Below, one piece after another: positions 46,019 to 55,516 of a stretch of DNA of 64,000 bases. A program made the position numbers and the translations under genes. Source of the stretch: UMGS1663 sp963558185 (GTDB lineage: Bacteria > Bacillota > Clostridia > TANB77 > CAG-508); contig CAUWFE010000006.1 in assembly GCA_963558185.1 (NCBI GenBank), forward strand, positions 1-64,000, read 5' to 3'. The stretch's first letter is position 1; every line of letters starts with the position of its first letter. The notes beneath the pieces were generated by a model that saw only the letters and a list, made by a program, of their open reading frames with translations, did no database searches and had not been told where the DNA came from.

Positions 46019-47015
46019 TTACTCTGCCATTTTATATTTTTTATTTGGTGTATTTTCATTATTTCCAACACTTTCAATAGTTTCATTATCAACAAATTTT
46101 TTTAATATTCTTCTAACAGTTCTATCAGATATTTTTGTTTGCTCTATTATCTCTTTGGTTCCTATAATAACATTTTTCTTAATACATTCTAATATTTTTC
46201 GTTCATTTTCAGAAAATAATAACATATATTTATCTTTCATTTCTTTTGAATTATTAATTTCATCTATTGTATTATTTATCATTTTCAACATAAATTCTAT
46301 AAATTCTGTTGAGTTTCCTGCATTATTGCAATTTTGAATAGCTGTATAATATTCCTCTTGATTTTTCTTTATCATGCTTTCAATAGGTAAATACGTAAAT
46401 GCTTTTTCCCAATGTGAAAGAATTGCTGTTTGCCATAATCTTGCTGTTCTTCCATTTCCATCATGAAATGGGTGTATAAATACAAATTCATAATGGAATA
46501 TTGATGATAAAATTAATGGATTTATTTTATCTTTAACTTCATTCATCCAGTCAAATAGGTTATCCATCAAACTAGGTACTAGCTTATATGGTGGACATGT
46601 AAAAATACATATATCTCCATCATAAACGCCTTCACCATGATTTCTAAATTTTCCTGCATCTTTTTCAATTGAAAACGTTAATATTCCATGTATTTTCTTT
46701 AAATCTTCCACAGAATAAGGATTTATTTTATCAATTTGTTCATAAGCATTATATGCATTTTTAACTTCTTGAATATCTTTTTGTTCCCCGAATTACAGGT
46801 TTTCCATTTATTACATCTTCAACTTGAAATAATGATAATTGATTATTTTCTATTGCTAAGGATGAATGTATTGATCTAATTCTTGTTTTTCTTCTTAATT
46901 CTGGATACCTATTTAAACGTTCAAAATAATTTGCCTCTCCAATTTTTTTCATTATATCTGACACATAATTCAACATTTTATTAGTTATTGTATATGGTGG
47001 ATATTCTATTTCCAT
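46019..47015 (-). CDS. Fic-domain protein (class II), +1 frame change at CGG
   Basis: Two frames that belong together. The N-terminal frame (47015 down to 46761, ribosome site AGGAGG) holds the inhibitory helix with SLAIEN, the (S/T)xxxE(G/N) motif. The C-terminal frame (through 46019) holds the Fic core with HPFHDGNGRTAR and a winged-helix end. Fic enzymes transfer AMP or related groups to target proteins and are restrained by the inhibitory Glu. The N frame reads ...NGKPVI then CGG (46788-46790) and stops eight codons on. Skipping the C gives GEQKDIQEVKNAYNAYEQID, a family-typical join. Fused length is about 331 aa. The HPF motif is complete, so the product would be active. Confidence 0.82.
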
Positions 47016-47054
47016 TTCTAACCTCCTATTTTAAGTTCTATCTAATATGTGTAC

Positions 47055-48161
47055 TTAAAATTTAATTATTTTTTCCCATGGTAAGTTTTCTTTTCCAAAG
47101 TGTCCGTAATTTGTTGTTTTTGTATATATTGGCTTTTTTAAGTTTAAATATTTTATTATCCCATCTGGTGATAAATCAAAAGTTTTACTTATTTTTTCTA
47201 CTATATTTTCTTCAGAAATTTTAGCTGTTCCAAAAGTATTTATATAAATTGATATTGGTTGTTTCATACCTATTGCATATGAAAGCTGTATTTCACATTT
47301 ATCAGCATATCCATTTGCAACTATATTTTTAGCTATATGTCTTGCCATATAACTTGCACTTCTATCTACTTTACTAGCATCTTTACCTGAAAAAGCTCCT
47401 CCACCATGTCTGCTATATCCTCCATATGTATCTACTATAATCTTTCTACCTGTTAAGCCTGTATCTCCTAATGGTCCTCCTATAACAAATCTTCCTGTTG
47501 GATTTATATATATTTTTGTTTTTTCATCTATTTTATCATGTGCAATAGGATTTATTACTTTTTCTATTATGTCTTTTCTTATTTGCTCTAAAGATATTTC
47601 TTCTTTATGCTGTGTAGATATTAATATTGTATCTATTCTTTTTGGCTTACCATTTTCATATTCTACTGTTACTTGTGTTTTTCCATCTGGTCTTAAATAT
47701 GGAATTATTTCTTCTTTTCTCACTTTTGTTAGTTGTTTTGACAATTTGTGTGCAATGTATATAGCATATGGCATATAATTTTCAGTTTCATTGCATGCAT
47801 ATCCAAACATTATTCCTTGGTCTCCTGCACCACCAACATCTACACCTAATGCTATATCTGGGCTTTGTTTATTAATATTTACTTCTATTTTACAAGTTTT
47901 ATAATCTATATCTGTATTTTCATTATCAAAACCTATTTCTTTTATACATTTTCTTGCTATTTCTTCTACCTTTATTTCTGCATTAGTTGTTACTTGTCCT
48001 GCTATTGTTATTTGATTTTTTGATGCAAATGTTTCCACTGCAACCCTTGAATTTTCGTCTTGTTTTAAACATTCATCTAATATTGTATCTGAAATATAAT
48101 CACATAATTTATCTGGATGCCCTTCTGTTACACTTTCAGATGTAAAATAATATTTTTTCAT
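47055..48161 (-). CDS. metK: S-adenosylmethionine synthetase
   Basis: 368 aa. It forms SAM from methionine and ATP. The N-terminal FTSESVTEGHPDKLCDYISD, the ATP-binding GAGDQGIMFGYA, and the phosphate-loop GGGAFSGKDASKVDRSA are intact. It is slightly shorter than the usual 380-400 aa, mainly in the central domain. No SAM riboswitch is visible: only about 40 bases separate it from the yqeK stop, so the two may be cotranscribed. Confidence 0.95.
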   Translation of the reverse strand: MKKYYFTSESVTEGHPDKLCDYISDTILDECLKQDENSRVAVETFASKNQITIAGQVTTNAEIKVEEIARKCIKEIGFDNENTDIDYKTCKIEVNINKQSPDIALGVDVGGAGDQGIMFGYACNETENYMPYAIYIAHKLSKQLTKVRKEEIIPYLRPDGKTQVTVEYENGKPKRIDTILISTQHKEEISLEQIRKDIIEKVINPIAHDKIDEKTKIYINPTGRFVIGGPLGDTGLTGRKIIVDTYGGYSRHGGGAFSGKDASKVDRSASYMARHIAKNIVANGYADKCEIQLSYAIGMKQPISIYINTFGTAKISEENIVEKISKTFDLSPDGIIKYLNLKKPIYTKTTNYGHFGKENLPWEKIIKF

Positions 48162-48202
48162 TTTTAACTCATTCCTTCCTTTATTTACAAATACAGTTAT
48201 TA

Positions 48203-48766
48203 TTATTTTTTCTTATTTTTCATTATTTCATTTCTTGCCATTACAGATAATGAATGTATATATTTTTCTTGTTTTATTGATTTTTGTATATTATAATTTA
48301 TTATTTGTAATATTACTTCATCTAAATCTATAAAAGCTAATTTTCTTAGTTCTTCAATTCCTTCGTATTCTCTTCCATCTTCTATTTTATCTGCTACATA
48401 TATTATTTTGTCTAATAATGTCATATTTACTCTTCCTGTTGTATGATAGCTTATTGCACTACACATTTCTTCTGAAAAACCATATTTTTCTTTACACATT
48501 TTAGCTGCTATTATTCCATGTAAATTAACTCCTATTAAGATATCTTCTTTGCTTAAATTTATTTCATGTTTCTTAGCATATTCTATATATTGTTCTTTAG
48601 TCATTTCTTTTGCCATGTCATGTGCTAATGCTGTTATTTCTGCTATTTTTTCGTTTTCATTCCATCTTTTTGCTAATTCTACTGCTTTTATAGATGTTCG
48701 TATAGAATGTTCATATCTTTCTTCTGATAATAGTTGTTTTATATCATTTTTTATTGTTTCTTCCAT
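48203..48766 (-). CDS. yqeK: HD-domain hydrolase YqeK
   Basis: 187 aa. The HD motif pattern HSIRTSIKAVELAKRW, ALAHDMAKEM, VNLHGIIAAKMCKEKYG and ISYHTTGRVNMTLLDKIIYVADKIE is that of YqeK, a symmetrical Ap4A hydrolase. Usually it neighbours nadD and rsfS; here it precedes metK, so the context is unusual. The start at 48766 follows GGATGAG; an ATG at 48778 overlaps the ribosome site. Confidence 0.88.
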   Translation of the reverse strand: MEETIKNDIKQLLSEERYEHSIRTSIKAVELAKRWNENEKIAEITALAHDMAKEMTKEQYIEYAKKHEINLSKEDILIGVNLHGIIAAKMCKEKYGFSEEMCSAISYHTTGRVNMTLLDKIIYVADKIEDGREYEGIEELRKLAFIDLDEVILQIINYNIQKSIKQEKYIHSLSVMARNEIMKNKKK

Positions 48767-48971
48767 ATTTAATCTCATCCCTCTCTCGTTTACAAATTTG
48801 GCTGAAAAAATTTAAACATTTTCCATTTTTTCCTTTGCTTTAATATTGTACTACTTTTATAGTATAAAATCAAATTTTAATTCTGTAGTATCTTACTATT
48901 TAATAGTTTCTATGTAATTTTTACCAGAATGGTTTGAAGCTAAATTTATAGTAACTGCTAAACAGAAAGAA

Positions 48972-49001
48972 TCCTAACCACGCAATTGTATGATTAGGAT
49001 T
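48972..49001. repeat. Hairpin between two minus-strand genes
   Basis: AATCCTAA...TTAGGATT flanks a 16-nt loop. It may be a weak terminator for the short frame above it; there is no strong T-tract. Confidence 0.35.
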
Positions 49002-49046
49002 AGATGTGATATTAGAAATGTTTACTTTTAGCATAATTTGAAAATA

Positions 49047-49232
49047 TTATAAATCATGACGTACTTTAAAATCTTTAATAAATGCCTTATAGGCTTTTGG
49101 AACATCAATATTGTTGTAATCATAAAGTCTTCTTGAATAGATTAATTTGCAGTTATTTTCTTCATATAAAGAAATTATTTTGTAATGTGCAAAAGTAATA
49201 TAGTCTGTTTTTTTAACTTTTTTATTGCACAC
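49047..49232 (-). CDS. Short open frame of uncertain reality
   Basis: 61 codons from a GTG (CNKKVKKTDYITFAHYKIISLYEENN...). The frame stays open upstream to about 49270 without a standard start and lacks a ribosome site. The composition is protein-like (mixed charged and aromatic residues), so this may be a small gene with an unusual start or a remnant. I do not recognise it. Confidence 0.3.
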   Translation of the reverse strand: MCNKKVKKTDYITFAHYKIISLYEENNCKLIYSRRLYDYNNIDVPKAYKAFIKDFKVRHDL

Positions 49233-49279
49233 ACTTTTGTGACATTTTTCAAACGATAAAATTCCTACTATATAAAAAT

Positions 49280-50248
49280 TTATTTAATTTCTTCCCAGCC
49301 AATCAATTCTAAACTGTTTGATAAAAACTTTTCGTTATTATCCACATCTTTTGCTAAATCTGTGGATAAATATTTTTTATTATCATCTGCAAATACTGTT
49401 ACTACATGGTTTTCTATTCTATCTTGTAAAATTGCTGATGCTAAAAAGTTAGCTCCTGAGGAAATTCCACAGCCTATACCTAATTTTCTTGAAATGAGCC
49501 TTGACATATTTATTGCATCATCATCATTTATTAATATTACTTTATCTATTAAATTTCTGCTTACTAAATCTGGAACGAAGTCATCTCCTATTCCTTCTAT
49601 TTTATGGCTACTTATTATTCTATTTTTTGAAAGTAGTGGCATTGTGTCTGGTTCCATTGCTACTATTAAAGTTTCTGAATTTTGTTTTTTTAGTCTTCTA
49701 CCAACTCCCATAAGTGTTCCACCTGTTCCAACTCCTGAAACAAATGCCCCTATTGGCTTTGTATGTAATTGTTCTATAATTTCTTTTCCTGTTGTTTCAT
49801 AGTGTGCTGTTATGTTATCTGGATTAGAAAATTGGTTTGCTAAAAATGCATTTTGATTTACTGCTATTTTTCTAGCTTCTTGTATACATCTACGAAATCC
49901 ACCTTCTTTTTTTGAAAATAGATATACTTGTGCTCCATAACCTTTCATAATGTCTATTCTTTCTTTACTTACCCAGTCTGGCATACATATACATACTGGA
50001 TGTTTTTCCTTTGCTCCTATTGCAGATAAAGCAATTCCTGTATTTCCACTTGTTGCTTCTACTATCATTTGATTTTCTTTTAATTCTCCTCTTTCTTTTG
50101 CCTTTTCTACAATATATTTTGCAACTCTATCTTTTATACTGCCTGTTAAATTATAATATTCTAATTTTACATAAATATAATTTGGTTTACCTTTATATGT
50201 GTATTTTATTTTTATCATAGGTGTTTTCCCTATAACATTTCTTTCCAT
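49280..50248 (-). CDS. Cysteine synthase-family PLP enzyme
   Basis: 322 aa, fold-type II. The PLP lysine lies in NLTGSIKDR, with the Asn/Ser loop EATSGNTGIALS and the glycine-rich phosphate site GVGTGGTLMGVGR. These place it with O-acetylserine sulfhydrylase/CysK and cystathionine synthases. NLTGS instead of the usual NPGGS next to the lysine is a small deviation. No serine acetyltransferase lies nearby, so the exact substrate is unsettled. GGAGGGG precedes the ATG. Confidence 0.85.
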   Translation of the reverse strand: MERNVIGKTPMIKIKYTYKGKPNYIYVKLEYYNLTGSIKDRVAKYIVEKAKERGELKENQMIVEATSGNTGIALSAIGAKEKHPVCICMPDWVSKERIDIMKGYGAQVYLFSKKEGGFRRCIQEARKIAVNQNAFLANQFSNPDNITAHYETTGKEIIEQLHTKPIGAFVSGVGTGGTLMGVGRRLKKQNSETLIVAMEPDTMPLLSKNRIISSHKIEGIGDDFVPDLVSRNLIDKVILINDDDAINMSRLISRKLGIGCGISSGANFLASAILQDRIENHVVTVFADDNKKYLSTDLAKDVDNNEKFLSNSLELIGWEEIK

Positions 50249-50294
50249 AACACCCCTCCTTTTTTATCTTATGTATTTTTAATAATTTTGACAC

Positions 50295-50858
50295 TTACAA
50301 ATGTAATTTTCTTTTTATTCCTTCTTTTATATCTTTATGGCATAATATTATAAATACTATACAATTTAAAATTGATATTCCAAGTGCTATATATGTTAAT
50401 AGTTTATCTTTTACTAACTTTTCTGTAATGAACAATATGGGTAAATAACTTATTAAACAGATTAAAATTTGATAAATTACATATTTTATATATTTTTTTC
50501 TGCTTAATATTGTTAATATTAACATAATTGTATTTGCTGTTATAATTATAATTGGAATAGCAATGTTAAAAGACCACTTATAAAATCCTGTAAAATAGTC
50601 TATAACTACTAACAATGCTGAAACTGATATCATTTGTAAAAACACATAACTTGCAACATTTTGACAGGTTTTTATAGAATATATTGTTATTACCCATGTG
50701 TATATAAAACATGCTATTACTATTATTGACCAATTATTTTGAGGAGTTACAATTTTTTGTATTACAAATAGAAAGATGCAAATAAATATTGATATTATTA
50801 TTCCTGTTTGCATTATTTTTTTGCCTTTTTTAGCATTAATTTTTTTAGGGTATAACAT
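50295..50858 (-). CDS. DUF6320-like membrane protein
   Basis: 187 aa with about six hydrophobic helices and basic ends. The order of helices, with FTGFYKWSFNIAIPIIII in the centre, resembles DUF6320 proteins, which are found next to alcohol acetyltransferase-like genes as here. Its start codon overlaps the stop of the acyltransferase gene, so they are co-translated. Function unknown; a membrane partner for the acyltransferase product is plausible. Confidence 0.6.
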   Translation of the reverse strand: MLYPKKINAKKGKKIMQTGIIISIFICIFLFVIQKIVTPQNNWSIIVIACFIYTWVITIYSIKTCQNVASYVFLQMISVSALLVVIDYFTGFYKWSFNIAIPIIIITANTIMLILTILSRKKYIKYVIYQILICLISYLPILFITEKLVKDKLLTYIALGISILNCIVFIILCHKDIKEGIKRKLHL

Positions 50859-52147
50859 TATTCTTCCCCCTTTTCATTATTTATATCTAGCACTCCATTG
50901 CTTTGCCTATATATTTCTATCCCTTGAGCTTTTATAAAATTATAAAATGTATTTTCTATTTTTGTATCTTCTATTATTCCTGTAAAGGTAAATGCTAGCT
51001 TATTATTAAATGTACATGCTGAACATTTTATTTTTTCAACTGGTTCTGGTGCTATCATGAATAAAAACTCATCTATATAATTTTGATATTTTCCTATAAT
51101 TCCCATTCTTCCTATGTTAGAAAATGTAATAGTCGTGTATTTTCTAATTTCTATATATCCAATTCTTACAAATATCTTTTTTAATATAAGTGGTATTCCT
51201 TTTATAAATGCATTTGTTCCTATTTTTACATTTGCAGACATAGTTTTTGTTATTTCTTCTAGTTCTAATTTTTGTGTAAAATCTTGTTTTACAAATTCTA
51301 AAATTTCTTCAAATGTACTTAAATTTTTCATTTGTGCTTCTACTGTTATATAAGAAAAAAAGTTTGACATTGTAGATGAATTAAAATATTTTTTTAAATT
51401 AACTGGTATGCAAACTTTTATTGGCTTTTTTCCATTATTTAGCTTATAATTTGCTTCATAAATTGAATATATTAGCACTGCTGTTAAATACATTGTAACT
51501 GTTACTTGCTTTTTTCTGCATAATTCTTTTAATTGTTCAAAATTAATAATTTCATGTATTGTGCTTATTGCACCTAATGCAATTTTTCTTCCTTTTAGTA
51601 TATATGCTTTTTTTGATGATGCATTTGATTTTGCTTTTTTATTATAATTTTTTATATAGCTATCTTCTTCATTATATTCTGCTTTTTTAATTGTTCTTAT
51701 TTCTTCTGTAAATTCTACTGGATGACTAAGTTCTATATAATGATATATTATTTCTTTAAAAAAATTAGTTGCACTGTTTCCGTCCGTTAAAGCATGGTTT
51801 ATATCGATATTTATTTTTTCGTCAAAATATGTTACTTTAAATAGATATTGTGCATTTGTGAATGGATCTATATATTTACATGGATAATTTGATTCTTTTT
51901 CTATTATTGGTTCTTTTGAATTTTCTTCTAAATAATACCAGAATAAACCAGCTTTTAACCTAACTTTAAAAAATGGATATATTTGTAGTGCTTTTTGTAC
52001 TGCCTGTTTTAAAATTTTAGGTGATACTTTTTCTTTTAACACACATGAAATACGAAACACTGTACTATATTTTTTACTTACTGATAGTGGAAAAATTTTA
52101 GCTGAATTATCTAATTTTCTCCAATATAAATTTTCTTTTTCTTCCAT
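50858..52147 (-). CDS. Condensation/alcohol-acetyltransferase-like acyltransferase
   Basis: 429 aa of the CoA-dependent acyltransferase superfamily. The catalytic motif is HALTDG (HxxxDG, near residue 121) and the second structural motif TFSNIGRMG resembles the DFGWG region. The N-terminal YWRKLDNSAKIFPL is typical of the alcohol acetyltransferase-like group. It should transfer an acyl group to an alcohol or amine. Operon order is esterase, this enzyme, membrane protein, which suggests synthesis and turnover of an ester or lipid. Confidence 0.75.
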   Translation of the reverse strand: MEEKENLYWRKLDNSAKIFPLSVSKKYSTVFRISCVLKEKVSPKILKQAVQKALQIYPFFKVRLKAGLFWYYLEENSKEPIIEKESNYPCKYIDPFTNAQYLFKVTYFDEKINIDINHALTDGNSATNFFKEIIYHYIELSHPVEFTEEIRTIKKAEYNEEDSYIKNYNKKAKSNASSKKAYILKGRKIALGAISTIHEIINFEQLKELCRKKQVTVTMYLTAVLIYSIYEANYKLNNGKKPIKVCIPVNLKKYFNSSTMSNFFSYITVEAQMKNLSTFEEILEFVKQDFTQKLELEEITKTMSANVKIGTNAFIKGIPLILKKIFVRIGYIEIRKYTTITFSNIGRMGIIGKYQNYIDEFLFMIAPEPVEKIKCSACTFNNKLAFTFTGIIEDTKIENTFYNFIKAQGIEIYRQSNGVLDINNEKGEE

Positions 52148-52163
52148 ATTTTCCTCTTTTCTA

Positions 52164-53039
52164 TTATAGAATTGGTGTTTTTTGTATTTGCTCTATTAAA
52201 TCTTGATATTCTTTTTTAGCTTCTTCTTTTTCGTCTATTAGCCATATATGAGATTTTTCTGTATATTCTTTTATTATTATATTATTATTTTTTTTAACTA
52301 ATTCATGGACATCTGGATTTAATATATCATTTGTGCCTGTGAATATTGTAATATTTTTTAAGTTTTCTACATTACCATAAAGTGGACTTATTAAATAATT
52401 TTTTAGTTCTTGTTCATTCCCATTTGCATATGCTATACCTGCTATTTTTAAGGTTTCTTTTTTTAGTTTTTTGTCTTTATTTTGTACTTCATCAATTTTT
52501 GAATTTTGTAATGTTACATCTAGCCAAGGCGAAATAAGAATTATTTGGTTAGGCTGAATTATTTCTTGTTTTTGTAAATTTTCACATAATGCTAATGCCA
52601 TTCCACCTCCTGCTGAATCTCCCATTACTATTATGTTTTTACTTTCTACTTTTTGTATCATTTTTTTGTATATTGGCTCTATCATGTTAAAAACATCTTT
52701 ATAATTATATTTTGGTGTTAATGGATAGTCTGGTAATACTACTGTTGCTCCTGTATCTTGCACTACGCTTTGTATAAAATTCCAATGATTTTTACTCATC
52801 TCAGCTACATAGGCTCCACCATGTAAATAAAAGATAAGTGTATCACTTGTTTTTTCTCGTTTTGGTGAAATTATAAAAACTGTTCTATTTTCATATTGTT
52901 GTTGTTTTATATTACATGTTTGTACTAATTCTTTTGTTGGTGTGGAATGTATATCTGATAAGAAAAAGTGCAATACTATTGCTAATGCTAATGCAATAAT
53001 TAATGTTACACTTGTAAGTATAATATATCTTTTTTTCAT
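52164..53039 (-). CDS. Alpha/beta-hydrolase (HSL-type esterase), membrane anchored
   Basis: 291 aa. A signal anchor (about 3-25) is followed by an external esterase domain with the oxyanion motif HGGAYV, the nucleophile GDSAGGG, and probable acid and His residues in TGTNDILNPDV and SHIWLI. HSL-family esterases hydrolyse short acyl esters. The start at 53039 follows GGAGAG; an ATG at 53054 overlaps it. It is the first gene of the three-gene cassette. Confidence 0.8.
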   Translation of the reverse strand: MKKRYIILTSVTLIIALALAIVLHFFLSDIHSTPTKELVQTCNIKQQQYENRTVFIISPKREKTSDTLIFYLHGGAYVAEMSKNHWNFIQSVVQDTGATVVLPDYPLTPKYNYKDVFNMIEPIYKKMIQKVESKNIIVMGDSAGGGMALALCENLQKQEIIQPNQIILISPWLDVTLQNSKIDEVQNKDKKLKKETLKIAGIAYANGNEQELKNYLISPLYGNVENLKNITIFTGTNDILNPDVHELVKKNNNIIIKEYTEKSHIWLIDEKEEAKKEYQDLIEQIQKTPIL

Positions 53040-53170
53040 AAAATTTCTCTCCATTTCATTTAAATTATATCATAGTTAATATTAACTTTCAAAGCTTTTA
53101 GTCTTTCAATTTTGTAATATTTCTTTCATTTTTTTACATTTTATGTTAAAATAATAACTGGAGGGTAAAT

Positions 53171-53686
53171 ATGAAAAAAGTTTTTTCTAAAGTAGAAGCT
53201 ATTAAGAGAACTGAAAAAATAGTTTCTGAAATTAAAGAAAATGATATAGAATTTTATAATATTATTAAAGACATAATTAATAATCCTACTGTGCGTGAGA
53301 TGATTAATTATCGTCAACATTATAATACTAGTACTTTTGAGCATTGTTTAGATGTTTCTTATGTTAGTTATCGTTTTTGCAAAAAGCATAATCTTGATTA
53401 TAAATCAATGGCTAGGGCAGCTATGCTACATGATTTATTTTTATATGACTGGCGTAAGAGTCAACGTGATGTTGAAATAGAGGGCTTGCATGCATTTGCA
53501 CATCCTAAAATTGCACTTAAAAATGCTTCTAAAATATTTGATTTAAATAATAAAGAACAAGATATTATAGTAAAACATATGTGGCCTGTTACTTTGTCAT
53601 TACCAAAATATAAAGAATCTTTTGTAATTACTTTTGCCGATAAATATAGTGCTTTGAAGGAATCTTTTAATTATTATTTTAAATAA
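53171..53686 (+). CDS. HD-domain phosphohydrolase
   Basis: 171 aa. Metal ligands appear as EHCLDVSYVSY, MLHDLFLYDW and VKHMWPVTLSLPKYKESFVITFADKY, the H...HD...D pattern. The family is seen in Firmicutes as an uncharacterised HD protein; the substrate (nucleotide or other) is unknown. GGAGGG precedes the ATG. It is single-gene and ends at a strong terminator. Confidence 0.82.
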   Translation: MKKVFSKVEAIKRTEKIVSEIKENDIEFYNIIKDIINNPTVREMINYRQHYNTSTFEHCLDVSYVSYRFCKKHNLDYKSMARAAMLHDLFLYDWRKSQRDVEIEGLHAFAHPKIALKNASKIFDLNNKEQDIIVKHMWPVTLSLPKYKESFVITFADKYSALKESFNYYFK

Positions 53687-53751
53687 TTTTGTAAATATGT
53701 TTAATATAAATAATTCAACTTTTAAAAAATTTCTTATGCTATAAATTATTA

Positions 53752-53776
53752 GAGCTGCTTAAAAAGCAGCTTTTTA
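53752..53776 (+). terminator. Terminator of the HD protein gene
   Basis: AGCTGCTT, AAAA, AGCAGCT followed by TTTTATT. Confidence 0.8.
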
Positions 53777-53788
53777 TTGAAATGATAT

Positions 53789-54187
53789 TTAAAATATATT
53801 TTTTAATTGTAATGCAAATTTTTGCTTTATATGTTCTAATATAAATATACTATTTTCTACGTTTGGGACAGCCTGTTCATACTGTTTTGTTTCTAAATTT
53901 GCTTTTATATAGTTAAATTCGGTTTCTACCTTTTCTAATTCGTCGTGTTCTATAAAATATGTCAATTTTTCATATCTATTTTTCCAATTTTCTAATAGTT
54001 TATTAAATTCTTTTATTAAATTTTCATCATCATTATTATTTTCTATTGTATTTAATATATCCGTTTTTAAATGTTCTAATTGCTGTTGTAAATCTTCTAC
54101 ACTTTCATTGTTATAGTTTTGCGTTATTGAATTAAGTACTAATATAAATATAGCAATTATGATACACGTTATTATTTCTTTTTTCAT
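53789..54187 (-). CDS. DUF4363-family membrane-anchored protein
   Basis: 132 aa. An N-terminal helix (about 4-22) precedes a helical, acidic external domain (QQLEHLKTDILNTIENN..., NWKNRYEKLTYFIEHDELEKVE). The pattern and its place just after a YetF-type gene fit DUF4363. The start at 54187 has AAAGGAG ten bases upstream; an ATG at 54214 would overlap the yetF stop. Function unknown. Confidence 0.7.
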   Translation of the reverse strand: MKKEIITCIIIAIFILVLNSITQNYNNESVEDLQQQLEHLKTDILNTIENNNDDENLIKEFNKLLENWKNRYEKLTYFIEHDELEKVETEFNYIKANLETKQYEQAVPNVENSIFILEHIKQKFALQLKNIF

Positions 54188-54192
54188 TTTGT

Positions 54193-54864
54193 TTAAACTC
54201 CTTTTCCCTGACAAAAGAAATTTCCTTTTCCATCTATTGTTGCAATTAATACTTGTTCTGGTTTAAGATTAAATTTTTTTACTTCTTCACATAGCCATTG
54301 ATAATTTTTTTCTAACTTTTCTAAATTTTCTTTCATTATTTTTCCATCTACTATTAAGTCATATGAAATTCCTTCATATTCTGGCATAATATTAAAGTCT
54401 TCTGGTATTGTATTTCTTTTATTTGGTTTTTGAATAACTGTTACTTGTCCACTGGTTTCTAGTATTGCATATTCAACATCTCCTATGTTAAATATATTGT
54501 TTGAGCGTAACCTTTCTTCAAGTTCATTTATTGTAAATCTTTCTTTTTTCATATTATTTTCATCTATTTTTCCTCTATATATTAATATTGTAGGTTTACC
54601 ACATATTATTTCTCTTGCTTTTACGCTTTTGATATTAATAATTGAAATTATTAAGTGCATTACTAGAAGTCCTAACATTGGTATTATTCCATTAAATATT
54701 GGTATTCCTGGTTCTGCCATTGGAACTGTTGATAAATCTGCTATCATTATGGATATTGCAAGTTCAAATGGCTGTAATTGTCCAATTTCTCTTTTTCCCA
54801 TGAATCTCATAACTATTAATACAATAATATATAATATAATTGCTCTAAAAAAAGTTAATAACAT
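54193..54864 (-). CDS. DUF421 (YetF/YcaP) membrane protein
   Basis: 223 aa. Three N-terminal membrane helices with MRFMGKREIGQLQPFELAISIMIADL are the DUF421 signature. A cytoplasmic domain (about 85-223) has the repeated KPTILIYRGKIDENNM and GDVEYAILETSGQVTVI motifs of YetF. In spore formers homologues have been linked to spore envelope and water status, but I cannot assign a role here. GAGGAG precedes the ATG. Confidence 0.85.
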   Translation of the reverse strand: MLLTFFRAIILYIIVLIVMRFMGKREIGQLQPFELAISIMIADLSTVPMAEPGIPIFNGIIPMLGLLVMHLIISIINIKSVKAREIICGKPTILIYRGKIDENNMKKERFTINELEERLRSNNIFNIGDVEYAILETSGQVTVIQKPNKRNTIPEDFNIMPEYEGISYDLIVDGKIMKENLEKLEKNYQWLCEEVKKFNLKPEQVLIATIDGKGNFFCQGKGV

Positions 54865-55005
54865 AATAATCTCCTCAATTGATATTCTCTACGCTTTTAT
54901 AAATTTTATTCATTTTTTGAATAAGAAAAACTTTTTTGTTCATAATAAGTGTATAAAATCTTTTTTCTTTAAAAGACTATTTGAAAATTAAAGGAGGATT
55001 TTACT

Positions 55006-55386
55006 ATGTCTAGTCATCAAATGACGAATGACAAAACTTCTCAAGGTTCTAGCACTGTATGGCAAGTTATTGGTAGATTAGTTACTGCTGCTATAGTTCT
55101 TGCTGTTACTGCTTTTTTCACACCAGGTTTTCAAATTAATAATATTTGGGCTTTAGCTATTGCTACTATTGTTCTTGCAGCAATAGATTATCTTATTATT
55201 AAATTTACTGGATTACATGCTAGTCCTTTTGGTAGAGGTTTTGTAGGTTTTGTTCTTTCTGCTGTTACTCTATATGTTGTACAATTTTTTGTAGCAGGAT
55301 ATTCTATTTCATGGCTTGCTGCTATTATTGGTGCTTTAATCTATGGAGTAGTAGATTATTTCTTGCCAGGGGAACAAAGTATGTAA
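55006..55386 (+). CDS. Phage holin family 4 (YvlD-like) membrane protein
   Basis: 126 aa with four hydrophobic helices (VIGRLVTAAIVLAVTAFFTPGF, IWALAIATIVLAAIDYLII, GRGFVGFVLSAVTLYVVQFF, WLAAIIGALIYGVVDYFLP). This matches the PF04020-type YvlD group, named after holins but generally chromosomal and linked to envelope stress. It has a polar N-terminus of 20 residues. GGAGG precedes the ATG. Confidence 0.75.
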   Translation: MSSHQMTNDKTSQGSSTVWQVIGRLVTAAIVLAVTAFFTPGFQINNIWALAIATIVLAAIDYLIIKFTGLHASPFGRGFVGFVLSAVTLYVVQFFVAGYSISWLAAIIGALIYGVVDYFLPGEQSM

Positions 55387-55397
55387 CTTTTTAATTC

Positions 55398-55447
55398 AAA
55401 AAAAGAATCATTGAATTATTTTTTTCTTTCAATGATTCTTTTTTTAT
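55398..55447. terminator. Bidirectional terminator
   Basis: AAAAGAATCATTGAA, loop, TTCAATGATTCTTTTTTT. It serves the holin-like gene on the plus strand and could serve the converging GtrII-like gene. Confidence 0.85.
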
Positions 55448-55449
55448 TA

Positions 55450-55516
55450 GCTACTTTATATTTTTTCAAAATACTTTGAAATATATGCTTTGAGCAAAAT
55501 ACTAAATGTTGATATT
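55450..55516. mobile_element. Decayed left end of the MITE-like element
   Basis: GCTACTTTATATTTTTT corresponds to the left terminal repeat of the element at 59417, followed by TTTGAAATATATGCTTT, CAAAATA and AAATGTTGAT in the same order. The right part is missing. It abuts the 3' end of the GtrII-like gene. Confidence 0.55.

Noticed and set aside
48162..48202. SAM riboswitch upstream of metK
   Set aside because: Only about 40 bases separate metK from yqeK; no room for and no motif of a SAM riboswitch.
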